Source: Desulfobacterales bacterium (GTDB lineage: Bacteria > Desulfobacterota > Desulfobacteria > Desulfobacterales > Desulfosalsimonadaceae). From it: a stretch of DNA of 64,000 nucleotides. Both the position numbers and the translations under genes were made by a program. Shown piece by piece: positions 1 through 8,272 of the stretch (position 1 is the stretch's first letter; each line of letters starts with the position of its first letter). Where the stretch lies: contig JAXHNP010000002.1 of assembly GCA_034520365.1 (NCBI GenBank), positions 62,001 through 126,000 of the forward strand. Direction: 5' to 3'. Below the pieces are notes generated by a model, which searched no databases, was not told the origin of the DNA, and saw nothing but the letters and a program-made list of their open reading frames with translations.

Positions 1-587
1 TTGTAATGGACGGCTCCAGGCGTTCAAGCAAGGCGAATGCCTTTTTTGCCGGGTTCGGCCGGCATAAGCGGATCGTTCTGTTCGACACCCTGATTGAAAA
101 CCACAGCGTATCAGAACTGGTCGGTATTCTGGCCCACGAGATGGGGCATTACAAAAAAAAGCACATTTACTGGATGATGCTGGCGGCAATCATCCAAAGC
201 GGGATTATCCTCTACCTGCTCTCCCTTTTTATTTCTGCCCGGCCGCTATTTGAGGCGTTTTATATGGATCAGGTCTCTGTTTACGCGGGGCTTTTGTTTT
301 TCGGGATTTTATACAGTCCGATTGATTTTTTTATCGGTATTTTTATGCAGATGTTATCCCGCAAAAACGAGTTTGCGGCGGATCGGTTCGCCGTGGAGAC
401 GACGAAGCAACCGGATGCCTTTATCCGGGCATTGAAAAAGCTGGCCGTGCACAACCTTTCCAATCTGAGACCGCATCCGCTGTATGTGTTTTTAAACTAT
501 TCCCACCCGCCGATTCTGGATCGGATTGAGGCGATCAAAAAGTGTTTAAATTACAAATTCCAAGCACCAAATTTCAAAATTCAATGA
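1..587 (+). CDS. M48-family (Ste24-like) zinc endopeptidase, 5' truncated by window edge
   Basis: This is the C-terminal part of an integral-membrane zinc metalloprotease. The frame is open to the window edge (a GTA codon precedes the first ATG at 6), so the true start lies outside. The zinc motif HEMGH sits in AHEMGHYKKKH, and the third-ligand region follows as NEFAADRF, both typical of Ste24/HtpX-type M48 enzymes. Two hydrophobic segments lie between these motifs, fitting the multi-span Ste24 topology. The segment MDGSRRSSKANAFF matches the conserved Ste24 block just before the active site. In bacteria these enzymes are inferred to act in membrane protein quality control; the substrate is not predictable. 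Confidence 0.85.
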   Translation, partial: VMDGSRRSSKANAFFAGFGRHKRIVLFDTLIENHSVSELVGILAHEMGHYKKKHIYWMMLAAIIQSGIILYLLSLFISARPLFEAFYMDQVSVYAGLLFFGILYSPIDFFIGIFMQMLSRKNEFAADRFAVETTKQPDAFIRALKKLAVHNLSNLRPHPLYVFLNYSHPPILDRIEAIKKCLNYKFQAPNFKIQ

Positions 588-684
588 CCAAGACCTGTCA
601 ACGCAAGAACTTGTTTGGGGTTTAGAATTTTGGCCATTGGGATTTGTTTGTTTTTTGGGATTTGTTATTTGAGATTTCAATTAG

Positions 685-1983
685 TTAAAACAACGGCGGA
701 ATCATGGCCCTGGAATGATTGAGCCGGGCTCTGGCCAGCAGGGCCAGCGATTTAAGGGGATTCATGGCTGCCAGTGATATGGGATTCACTTTCATGTGCC
801 GGCAAAGGGCGTAGATTGTATCCGGCAGGTTGTTGCAGCCCTGGCTGAAGGTCACCTGTTTTTTGCCGAACCGGCGGATCATTTCCCGGCCATAGTCCTG
901 GATGGCGCAGCTCCCTGCCAGGTGAACCGGTGGCTTTTCAATCCGGTCCACGGCGGCCGGGTCAACCCCTTTTCCCATCAGAATGGTGAAATCGCCGCGC
1001 CCGTTGTGATCATTGTAAAAAATTTCAATCACAGATTCCGTGTTGCGGCGGCATCCTTCCATGCAGCAGCGTTTATTTCCCCTTAAAATTTTTAGATTGG
1101 CCGGGAATTTTTCCAAAAGATTGTGGGTGAGCTCCTTTTTACGGGCTTCAAAAAGATCCCGGTTGATGATTTCAATCGAGTCAAAGTTTACTGCCCGGCT
1201 GATGCCGGTTTCCGCGGCAAGGGCAAGATGGGGAACATCCTCTGTCTGGTAGCCCAGGAATGCGGCCGCTGCAATGTCCACTGCCAGGGGGTCGCTTCCG
1301 CCGATCAGGCAGTTCATGGGGATGATGCACTGGTCTTCAAATTTCTCAGCCGTATAATGGCCGTGGTTGGTGGCGATCAGGCCGTCGATAACAACAAAAT
1401 CCGGCCGCTGCAGCCGATAGATATCCGCAAATTTCTGATGCAGCCGGAAGTTATGGTCGGCCACCCGGCTGTGGTGATGGACCAGACCGAATTGATTTTT
1501 GATGGACAGGGTGACCTGGGACATGGAGTGGGTTTTTAGCTTGGGCAGCGATACGTAGAGGTTGGCGTCTTTTTGCTCGATCAGCCGCTCCTGGACAAAA
1601 TCCGAGATGTCGATAAAGGATTGCAGACCTTCGAGATAGACCGGAACGGTGCCGGTTTCATCCAGATAGACCGGCTTGGCGCCCGTATCCCGGCATACCC
1701 GGGCCATGCCCGTGGCCTCGAACACAAGACGGGTAATGTTTCCCTGGGTGCAGTTTTCAATCACGTAAATATTGTTGGCGCCGGCCTGCTGAAAATGGCG
1801 GATCACAGCCCGCAGAACCTCGGGACTGGTAAAGGTGTGTTTTTTAAGGTCCACGGCATTGGGCTTTAGATAAACATCACCGCTTGATTTTAACAGCGCG
1901 CCCGCCCCGCCGAAATGGCCGAAAATTTCAGCCACCGCTTTTTCAATGCCATGGGTGGTATCGGAAAAAATGACGGGATGCAT
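685..1983 (-). CDS. DUF362 domain-containing protein
   Basis: A 432-residue protein with the DUF362 hallmark around SLPKLKTHSMSQVTLSIKNQFG-like spacing (about residues 150-170) and a late Cys pair in RCCMEGCRRN. No CxxCxxC ferredoxin motif is visible, unlike DUF362 proteins fused to 4Fe-4S domains. The biochemical function of DUF362 is not established. The gene starts 13 bp after the FGGY kinase stop on the same strand, so the two are probably cotranscribed as the distal end of the FadR-linked glycerol/lipid block. A role in that pathway is inferred from position only. Confidence 0.8.
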   Translation of the reverse strand: MHPVIFSDTTHGIEKAVAEIFGHFGGAGALLKSSGDVYLKPNAVDLKKHTFTSPEVLRAVIRHFQQAGANNIYVIENCTQGNITRLVFEATGMARVCRDTGAKPVYLDETGTVPVYLEGLQSFIDISDFVQERLIEQKDANLYVSLPKLKTHSMSQVTLSIKNQFGLVHHHSRVADHNFRLHQKFADIYRLQRPDFVVIDGLIATNHGHYTAEKFEDQCIIPMNCLIGGSDPLAVDIAAAAFLGYQTEDVPHLALAAETGISRAVNFDSIEIINRDLFEARKKELTHNLLEKFPANLKILRGNKRCCMEGCRRNTESVIEIFYNDHNGRGDFTILMGKGVDPAAVDRIEKPPVHLAGSCAIQDYGREMIRRFGKKQVTFSQGCNNLPDTIYALCRHMKVNPISLAAMNPLKSLALLARARLNHSRAMIPPLF

Positions 1984-1996
1984 AGATTCCTCCTCT

Positions 1997-3556
1997 TTAG
2001 GCCGGATAACCCGTGATCTCCTTTATATCCTTGTACAAGGGCTTCAGGCGTTTATACATTTTCTTGTAAACCCGGCGGTATAACTGGTCATAGAGCTTAT
2101 GCGTCTGCGGATTCGGCTCGAACACATCGTTGGTGCGGGTCATGGCATTTACGGCGGATTGAAAATCCGGCATCAGGTTTAAGCCTACCGCCGCGTTAAT
2201 GGCCGCGCCAAGGCCTGAGGTCTCATATAGATGCGGCCGGGCGGTGGGGAGGTTGAAAATATCCGCAGTCACCTGCATGGCGTGCCGGCTCTGTGAGCCG
2301 CCGCCGGATACCCGCAAGGCCTTAATGGGGATTTTGGTCCGCTTTTCAATTTTTTCTTTGCCTTCCCGAAGGGCATAGGCAAGACCTTCAAGGATCGAGC
2401 GGTACACATAGGCGCGGGTATGGACATCCCCGAATCCGATAATGGCGCCCTTGGCCTCCGGCCCTGGCTGGATAATGCCGGGGCTCCAGTAGGGCTGGAG
2501 CATCAGACCCATTGAGCCCGGCCGGGTATCATCGATTAACCGGTCAAACAGGGCTTCCGCATCAACGCCCAGATTTTCGGCCTTTTCCTTTTCTTCATGG
2601 CCGAATTCGTTTTTAAACCAGCTCACCATCCAGTATCCGCGGAATATCTGGATTTCCAGGGAGAACCGGCCGGGCACCGCGGAGGGGTAGGGCGGGATTA
2701 GGGGAATCGGCTCCACGTATTTGGAGTGGGTGACATTGATGGTGGCGGTGGTTCCGTAGCTGATGCATCCGGTGGACGGCTCCAGGGTGCCGGAGCCGAT
2801 GATTTCGCAGGCCTTGTCCGCTGCCGCGGCAACCAAGGGCAGATCCCTGGGGATGCCTGTTTGCTCGGCGGCCTCGGGGGTAATATGGCCGAGAACTTCC
2901 CCGGGTCGGGTAAGTTCCGGCAGCATGTCCGGCTCCAATGAAATTCCCTGCCACTTCCAGTCAGATGCCCTGGCCCAGTCCTGGCGCTTGTAGTCAAATG
3001 GAATGTAGCCCACCTGGCAGCCCACGGAATCCGTGAATTTTCCGGTCAGCCGATAGGTGAGATACCCGGATAAGAGCAGAAATTTATGGGTGTTCTCCCA
3101 GATTTCTGGCTGGTGGGTGCGGATCCAGTTGGCCTCGGCTTCGCGCTGGAAATAGGCCACCGTATCGGAGACCCCTGCGATTTTAAACAAAAGGCCCCAT
3201 GCCCCGCTGATTGCCGGCAGGCCGAAGGTCTTTCGCTGATCCAGCCACAGGATGGCCGGCCGAAGCGGTTTTCTAGAGCCGTCCACATTGATGACCGTCC
3301 CCCGCTGGGTGGTGAGCGATACGCCGGCGACTCTATCCTTTTTCAAATTGTCGCGCTGCCACAGCCGCTGGCAGGCAGTGCACAGCGTCTGCCAGTAGAG
3401 GTCCGGGTCCTGCTCCGCCCATCCAGGATTTTTGGAAAAATAGGGCTCAAATGGAATCTTTTCAATGGCTGCCATGTTTCCGGCAAGGTCGAATATCATC
3501 GCCTTTAAGCTCTGGGTGCCGTTGTCAATGGAAAGGATGAGGTCTTTGCCTGGCAT
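1997..3556 (-). CDS. FGGY-family carbohydrate kinase (glycerol kinase-like)
   Basis: A 519-residue cytoplasmic kinase of the FGGY sugar/polyol family. The N-terminal phosphate-1 motif reads [14 protein letters not shown]. The substrate loop has ILWLDQR, and the C-terminal ATPase-fold motif SGGGSQS is followed by [14 protein letters not shown]. The length is typical. The preferred substrate cannot be read from sequence. Glycerol or dihydroxyacetone is a reasonable guess, because the next upstream gene is a GlpD-type glycerol-3-phosphate dehydrogenase and the block is headed by a FadR-like regulator. It is separated from that dehydrogenase by a 335-bp repeat-rich spacer, so a separate promoter is possible. 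Confidence 0.85.
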   Translation of the reverse strand: MPGKDLILSIDNGTQSLKAMIFDLAGNMAAIEKIPFEPYFSKNPGWAEQDPDLYWQTLCTACQRLWQRDNLKKDRVAGVSLTTQRGTVINVDGSRKPLRPAILWLDQRKTFGLPAISGAWGLLFKIAGVSDTVAYFQREAEANWIRTHQPEIWENTHKFLLLSGYLTYRLTGKFTDSVGCQVGYIPFDYKRQDWARASDWKWQGISLEPDMLPELTRPGEVLGHITPEAAEQTGIPRDLPLVAAAADKACEIIGSGTLEPSTGCISYGTTATINVTHSKYVEPIPLIPPYPSAVPGRFSLEIQIFRGYWMVSWFKNEFGHEEKEKAENLGVDAEALFDRLIDDTRPGSMGLMLQPYWSPGIIQPGPEAKGAIIGFGDVHTRAYVYRSILEGLAYALREGKEKIEKRTKIPIKALRVSGGGSQSRHAMQVTADIFNLPTARPHLYETSGLGAAINAAVGLNLMPDFQSAVNAMTRTNDVFEPNPQTHKLYDQLYRRVYKKMYKRLKPLYKDIKEITGYPA

Positions 3557-3891
3557 GTTGTCCCCTTGTCCTTATTTTGAATTATAAAACCCCATGAAAT
3601 CCCCATAAATCCCCCTTTAAAGGGGGGACTTAAAGGATGGGCACCTTATTATAGAAAGGATTTTCAATTTCACCGCATCTACTGCGTCAAATGATGTCTC
3701 GCATAGGCGACTATAGCTCGACATCATTTTCCTTGTATCTGCGGCAAACTTGAAAATCGCTCAATTTAGGCATAAAAAGTATTTTCATGAAACCCCGCGC
3801 TGCCCTGAACCCTAAACCTTGCACCCTACACCCTGAACCCTACACCCTGCACCCAACACCTAACACCCAATACCTAATACCCAATACCTAT
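3557..3891. repeat. Repeat-rich intergenic spacer
   Basis: This 335-bp gap holds no credible gene. It contains a hairpin-forming dispersed element at about 3664-3775 (see that entry) and then a degenerate C-rich heptad array (CCCTAAA, CCCTACA and CACCCAA variants) at about 3787-3896. The plus-strand ORF that begins here is an artefact of the low-complexity repeat. Confidence 0.7.
3664..3775 (+). repeat. Dispersed ~110-bp palindromic element, copy 1
   Basis: The core arms AAATGATGTC and GACATCATTT bracket CTCGCATAGG..CTATAGCT and can form a hairpin. Flanks carry CACCGCATCT-CTGCGTCA and TCTGCGGC..CTTG..ATCG.TCAATT. The same sequence occurs reversed at about 14591-14700, and one end only recurs at 13951-13979. 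It has no ORF and looks like a small non-autonomous (MITE- or REP-like) element; that nature is inferred. Confidence 0.75.
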
Positions 3892-5439
3892 TTAAACTCC
3901 ATACGCATAATCCCAATGCTTGATATACCACTGCCGCTCGGCTTGCCATTTTTTTTCATTCCAGGAAAGCATGGGCGCGCACAGGCCCTGTATCCGATCC
4001 AGGTGCTGTCTGCCCCCGCCGGGCATCAAAAGGCCGATGCGCACCCGGCGAAGGAGCAGATCCGAGAGATGCCGGATATGTTCGTTTTTGGCCAGAATCG
4101 GCAGTTCCGCCCACAGGGTATCTGTGCCGGGCATGCGGGTCAGATCTTGGGGGCCGGCATTTTCAATGATCGCCTCAGCCTGTCTGCCGTATCGGCCATA
4201 AAGGCGCCGCAGCTGCAAGGGGGGCAGGCGCTTTTCAAATTCCGGCTTAACCCGCACCGGGGCAAACGCCGGCTCGTTGATGCGAATGTGGTTTGCAGCC
4301 GGCAGATAGGGCATGGCGGCATTTAGCGCATCCCTTGCCAGGGACCGGAAGGTGGTCAGCTTGCCGCCGGTAACCGTGACCAGCCCATGCTTTTCCCAGA
4401 CGATATATTCCCGAGATTCCTTGGATGGCGGCTTATCCCCTTTGCTTAAAACCGGGCGAATGCCCGCCCATGATGAAACCGCATCGCTTAGGTCAATATT
4501 TAACGACGGGAAATGCGCATTCAGGGCGGCCATCATATATTCAGCCTCGGAAGGCGCCATCACCGGTTCCCTGATAAGTTCCCGGCCATGGTCGAGATCC
4601 GTGGTCCCCAGCATCAGGGCGCCCTCCCATGGAATGATAAAGAGCGGCCGTTCATCTGCAGGGTGGATAAGGGTTACCGCCTGGTTGATGGGCAGCAGCC
4701 AATGGGGAAACACGAGATGGCTGCCGCGAAGCGGGCGGAGGTGAAGATGGGGTTTCGGCGAGGGATGGAGCTTTTCCGCCCAGGCGCCGGTGGCGTTAAT
4801 CACGGCTTTCGTCGATATTTCCCGGTATTGAGCGGATTCCGTATCTTCCAGGGTGACGCCGGCAACCGCACCGCTGCGGTTCCGGTTGATACGGACGGCG
4901 CGCGTATAGTTCATCGCAGTACCCCCGGCAGCAACCGCCTCATTTATCAGCCGCAGAACCAGGCGGGCGTCATCCACCTGGGCATCCACGAACCGAAACC
5001 CGCCCAAAAGCCCGTCGGTTGATATGCCGGGAACGAGTTTTGAAAATGTTTCACTGTCATAGGCGCGATGATGGTTTTCCCCGGCCATGAAATCATAAAT
5101 GCTAAGCCCCGCCTGAAGAGAGAGTCTTTTCGGACCGCGCTGCCGATAAACCGGCATCAGAAACCCCAGGGGCTCCACCATGCCCGGCGCCTCGCGGAGC
5201 AAGCGCTCGCGCTGCTTGACCGAATCGTAGGTTAAAAAAATCTTTCCCTCTTTCAGATACCTGAGACCGCCGTGTATCAGCTTGGAGGAGCGGCTGGAGG
5301 TGCCCCAGGCAAAATCACTGGCCTCGCACAAAAGCGTTTTGAGGCCCATCCTTACCGCTTCCCGGAAAACGCCGGCCCCGGTAATTCCGCCGCCGACCAC
5401 CACAAGGTCCCAGTTGGTTTTGACGCCATCCAGTTGCAT
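3892..5439 (-). CDS. glpD: FAD-dependent glycerol-3-phosphate dehydrogenase/oxidase (GlpD-like)
   Basis: A 515-residue flavoprotein of the DAO/GlpD family. The N-terminal FAD dinucleotide-binding motif VVVGGGITGAG lies near residues 13-23, followed by the GlpD block TSSRSSKLIHGGLRYL. The C-terminal half matches the DAO_C domain. Family members oxidise sn-glycerol 3-phosphate to dihydroxyacetone phosphate and pass electrons to quinone at the membrane. It lies 156 bp downstream of the AGPS-like oxidase and upstream of the FGGY kinase on the same strand, consistent with glycerol or alkyl-glycerol backbone metabolism. Family is clear; the exact substrate in this context is inferred. Confidence 0.85.
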   Translation of the reverse strand: MQLDGVKTNWDLVVVGGGITGAGVFREAVRMGLKTLLCEASDFAWGTSSRSSKLIHGGLRYLKEGKIFLTYDSVKQRERLLREAPGMVEPLGFLMPVYRQRGPKRLSLQAGLSIYDFMAGENHHRAYDSETFSKLVPGISTDGLLGGFRFVDAQVDDARLVLRLINEAVAAGGTAMNYTRAVRINRNRSGAVAGVTLEDTESAQYREISTKAVINATGAWAEKLHPSPKPHLHLRPLRGSHLVFPHWLLPINQAVTLIHPADERPLFIIPWEGALMLGTTDLDHGRELIREPVMAPSEAEYMMAALNAHFPSLNIDLSDAVSSWAGIRPVLSKGDKPPSKESREYIVWEKHGLVTVTGGKLTTFRSLARDALNAAMPYLPAANHIRINEPAFAPVRVKPEFEKRLPPLQLRRLYGRYGRQAEAIIENAGPQDLTRMPGTDTLWAELPILAKNEHIRHLSDLLLRRVRIGLLMPGGGRQHLDRIQGLCAPMLSWNEKKWQAERQWYIKHWDYAYGV

Positions 5440-5493
5440 CGTCTATCCTCACCGTCTTAATCTTAATTTTTTATTGTCACATCAATACGGGTT

Positions 5494-5595
5494 TTAGGTG
5501 TTGGGTATTGGCAACTTAATCGTAATCAGTTCCGCGGAAGCGGGACGGTTCTCGTGCTCGTACGAGTACGAATCAGCAGAACCAGACAACATCGT
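5494..5595. repeat. Intergenic heptad and palindromic GTACTCG-type repeat
   Basis: The spacer between the GlpD-like and AGPS-like genes contains a short TTAGGTGTTGGGTATTGG heptad-type tract and then the element CGGGACGGTTCTCGTGC followed by the self-complementary CGTACGAGTACGA. The second element recurs, partly inverted, at 17629-17716. Confidence 0.55.
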
Positions 5596-7191
5596 CTAAC
5601 AGAGCTTGCCCGGATTCATCCGCCCGTCCGGATCCGCGAATTGCCAGATGTGGTTTAAAAGATCAATTCCCATCTCGCCTTTTTCAGCCGGCAAATAGGG
5701 TTTGTGGTCGGTTCCCACCCCGTGCTGATGGGAGATGGTGCCGCCGGCATTAACAATGGCCTGGCTGGCTTTGGATTTAAGGCGCTGCCAGCGATCCATG
5801 GTTTCCCCGGCCGTGTCCGCCAGGCGAAACACGAAGGTGGTGTAGATGCTTGAGCCGGAGGGATAAACATGGGAGAGGTGCGAGAACACATGGACCTTTT
5901 CATTTATATCCGAAAGCGCGTTTCGGAGGGCCGTCTCAACCGCCGCCATGGTCGGCCGCACATTATCCCAGTTCACCGCGGTTTCAAGCGTTTCCACGCC
6001 ATATCCGTATTCCCACAGGGTGTTTCGCAGATAGGGGGCCAAAAACCGATTTTTCTTCCAGGCATCGCCCATTGATTTACCTACCGCCACGCCGCCGAAT
6101 GATTTGATGACATCCCGCGCATTCCGCCATCCCTGGTGCGCATTTTTGCGGCTGCCGATCAAACCGATAAGCGCCATGCAATAGGTGTTATCAAAAAGGC
6201 CCCTTAAGCGTAGGTAATGTTTCAGCATGGCGATCTGCTTCTCGTGGCCGGCCAGAATCAGGTTGGTCATGGTCTCCAGCGGGTTGCTTAGCCGCACCAT
6301 GGAAAGCGGCAGGCCGGCAGTGGTCAGGGCGCGCACCGCATCTACCGCCTTATCCCAGGAGGGAAAAAATACACCGTAGATATCATCGGCCTCCGGAATC
6401 TCGGAGATCCGGACCCGGGCCTCGGAAAGAACCCCCATCCGGCCTTCGGAGCCAAGAACGATCTGCCGCAGATCCGGGCCGGCCGCTGAAGCCGGGTGGG
6501 GCGGAAAGTTCATTTCGCCTTTGGCGGTGATCAGTTTCCCGCCGGCAAACAGCTCCTCGATCCGGCCGAAGTAAAGGGACTGCTGCCCGCTCGAGCGCGT
6601 GACCACCCAGCCGCCCAGAGTGGATTGCTCAAATGACTGCGGGTAGTGGCCCAGGGTATACCCATGGGTGTTAAGCTGGGCCTCCAGATAGGGGCCCCTG
6701 GTCCCGGCTTCAAATGTGGCCAGTCGGTTGTAGGGGTTGATATCCGTCAGCCGGTTCAAGCGTTCAAGGGAGAGCGAAATCACCGGCCGGTCATCATCCG
6801 GTACACTGAGGTGGCCCACCACGCTGGTGCCGCCCCCATAGGGGATGACCATGCCATTTTCCCTTTCCGCAAACGCCAGGATGTCATTTATCTCTTCAGG
6901 GGTGGCGGGATAGGCGACGCCGTCCGCAAACCGGTTCAACGTGCCGAAGCGAAACCCGATCCAGTCCGGAAAACTCTGGCCATAGCCATGCTGCAGGCGC
7001 TTGTCAGGATCGGTGGAAATAAGCGAAATTGCCGACCGGATGCGGGATTCCGGAATTTTTGGCAGGATGTCCGCTTTTGCGCAGGCCGGGCCGGGCCGGG
7101 TTGGGCCCACGAGCTCTTCGAGCATGGTTTGCGCACCTGCGGGCAGCGGCATATCGGTTTGCTCATCGCCCCATCCGTTCCATCGATACAT
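5596..7191 (-). CDS. FAD-binding oxidase, alkyldihydroxyacetonephosphate synthase-like
   Basis: A 531-residue VAO/PCMH-type flavoprotein. The FAD-binding_4 core has IPYGGGTSVVGH, and the AGPS-specific block GHYPQSFEQSTLGGWV lies near the middle. The C-terminal FAD-oxidase domain ends with ISHQHGVGTDHKPYL. Eukaryotic AGPS has three consecutive histidines in that last motif, whereas here the middle one is Gln, so true alkyl-DHAP synthase activity is doubtful. It overlaps the FadR-like regulator by 29 bp and is probably cotranscribed with it. Likely an oxidoreductase acting on a glycerol- or hydroxyacid-type substrate. Confidence 0.8.
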   Translation of the reverse strand: MYRWNGWGDEQTDMPLPAGAQTMLEELVGPTRPGPACAKADILPKIPESRIRSAISLISTDPDKRLQHGYGQSFPDWIGFRFGTLNRFADGVAYPATPEEINDILAFAERENGMVIPYGGGTSVVGHLSVPDDDRPVISLSLERLNRLTDINPYNRLATFEAGTRGPYLEAQLNTHGYTLGHYPQSFEQSTLGGWVVTRSSGQQSLYFGRIEELFAGGKLITAKGEMNFPPHPASAAGPDLRQIVLGSEGRMGVLSEARVRISEIPEADDIYGVFFPSWDKAVDAVRALTTAGLPLSMVRLSNPLETMTNLILAGHEKQIAMLKHYLRLRGLFDNTYCMALIGLIGSRKNAHQGWRNARDVIKSFGGVAVGKSMGDAWKKNRFLAPYLRNTLWEYGYGVETLETAVNWDNVRPTMAAVETALRNALSDINEKVHVFSHLSHVYPSGSSIYTTFVFRLADTAGETMDRWQRLKSKASQAIVNAGGTISHQHGVGTDHKPYLPAEKGEMGIDLLNHIWQFADPDGRMNPGKLC

Positions 7192-7894
7192 TGGGCTCCT
7201 CCTTTTTGCTCGCTTTCATGCGTTTCCAGATATCAATACTTTTTTCCATGGCATTCCGGACGACCGGTTCCACCGTTTCCGGCTGATCGGCAATCGCGCG
7301 GTTCAGCGTTTTATAAAAGGAAAGGGAGGCCTCCCTGGCGTCCTCCCGGCTGAAGTAGACGGTCGCCATGGTTTTGAAAATAGTTCGAAAATCGTTTAAA
7401 ATCATCAGGTGTACCGGGTTGCCGGAATGCCGGGCCATAAGCTGCTGCAAGGTCCAGTCGAATTCGGTGAAGGACTCGGGGGCCGCCTCAAGCTGCCGGC
7501 AGCGCGCCAGATGGTTCGTAATGGCCTCCGGCGCTCTTTTGACCGCCTGCTGGGCGATGGGAGGATTCAACATCACCCGGAGTTCAAGCAGGTACTCGAT
7601 AAAGGATTCCGGCAGGTAGCTGCCGTATTTGACCAGGGTGGCCAATAGCCGAAGCCCCCCGGTTTCCCAGAAATAGTTGATTTGCGTGGGCTTTCCGTGC
7701 CGGATGGTGATCCAGCCGTCGCCGGCCAGGCGCTGCAGCGTCTCCCGGATGGTGGGCCGCGTGACCCCGAGTTGATCAGCCAGTTTACGTTCTGCGGGCA
7801 GCACGGATCCCGGCGGGTAGTGACCGTTTAAGATATGTTCGATGATTTGGTGTTCGGCATATGGGCCGGGCCGAAGCGGTTGATTGAAGTTCAT
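7163..7894 (-). CDS. fadR: FadR-type GntR-family transcriptional regulator
   Basis: A 243-residue regulator, close to the 239 residues of E. coli FadR. The N-terminal winged helix contains PPGSVLPAERKLADQLGVTR, then TIRETLQRLAGDGW and the wing RHGKPT, which carries the His-Gly-Lys-Pro-Thr of the FadR DNA-contact loop. The segment FWETGGLRLL also matches FadR. The C-terminal all-helical domain in this family binds long-chain acyl-CoA. It heads the block of AGPS-like oxidase, GlpD-like dehydrogenase and FGGY kinase. A 17-bp site close to the FadR consensus lies 58 bp upstream, suggesting autoregulation. Orthology to gammaproteobacterial FadR is inferred from these motifs. Confidence 0.8.
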   Translation of the reverse strand: MNFNQPLRPGPYAEHQIIEHILNGHYPPGSVLPAERKLADQLGVTRPTIRETLQRLAGDGWITIRHGKPTQINYFWETGGLRLLATLVKYGSYLPESFIEYLLELRVMLNPPIAQQAVKRAPEAITNHLARCRQLEAAPESFTEFDWTLQQLMARHSGNPVHLMILNDFRTIFKTMATVYFSREDAREASLSFYKTLNRAIADQPETVEPVVRNAMEKSIDIWKRMKASKKEEPNVSMERMGR

Positions 7895-7951
7895 GGAGAA
7901 AATTACCGTCCTAAAATCGATTTTTAACTTAATTGTCAGGCACGCTTTGGT

Positions 7952-7968
7952 AAGAGGTCATACCAGTT
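7952..7968 (-). promoter_or_regulatory. Candidate FadR operator
   Basis: On the minus strand this reads AACTGGTATGACCTCTT, against the known FadR consensus AACTGGTCNGACCAGTT: 13 of 16 defined positions match, including the whole AACTGGT and GACC blocks. It lies 58 bp upstream of the fadR-like start codon, as expected for an autoregulatory operator. The consensus comes from enterobacterial FadR sites. Confidence 0.6.
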
Positions 7969-8032
7969 TTCCTGGATCGGGTCAATAAAAACCGGATAAA
8001 AAACGGATTGAAAAGGTTCTGGCAAAAACCAC

Positions 8033-8082
8033 TTGACATTTTTAACGCAATGCGTCATAAACGCTGGTAGCGCGATGCGTTA
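8033..8082 (+). promoter_or_regulatory. Distal phasin promoter with two PhaR-type operators
   Basis: TTGACA at 8033-8038 is followed, after 17 bp, by CATAAA at 8056-8061. The spacer contains the palindrome ACGCAATGCGT (8045-8055). A second, less perfect copy (GCGCGATGCGTTA) is centred at 8075, 25 bp further on. Operator placement over the promoter predicts repression. The binding protein is inferred to be a PhaR-domain protein encoded nearby. Confidence 0.6.
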
Positions 8083-8142
8083 TCAGCGTAGCCATTGAAT
8101 TTAAAATGGTTTATGTATTTTTTGAAAAATTTAAAAAAAATC

Positions 8143-8193
8143 TTGACATATAACGCATTGCGTCATAAATTAGCATCATAACGCAATGCGTTA
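8143..8193 (+). promoter_or_regulatory. Proximal phasin promoter with two PhaR-type operators
   Basis: TTGACA at 8143-8148 is followed by an AT-rich -10 region (about 8164-8171). The palindrome ACGCATTGCGT (8153-8163) occupies the spacer, and the perfect 15-bp palindrome TAACGCAATGCGTTA spans 8179-8193, near the expected transcription start. Centres are 28 bp apart. The layout repeats that of the distal promoter. Confidence 0.65.
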
Positions 8194-8272
8194 CAAGTTT
8201 CTGCCCCTCATGTGAAGGGCACATAAACATTTTATAAACTTAGTATCAGCAATTCAAAAAGGAGGAAAGACC

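Larger units (their letters stand above)
7895..8272. promoter_or_regulatory. Divergent regulatory region between fadR-like and phasin genes
   Basis: This 378-bp gene-free spacer between divergent genes holds the FadR-like operator on the left, two sigma70-type promoters pointing right (TTGACA at 8033-8038 and 8143-8148), and four copies of a TAACGCANTGCGTTA-type palindrome. No small ORF is supported. Confidence 0.65.

Noticed and set aside
2081-2095. Second FadR operator (AACTGGTCATAGAGC)
   Set aside because: It lies inside the FGGY kinase coding region and only its first half matches the consensus.
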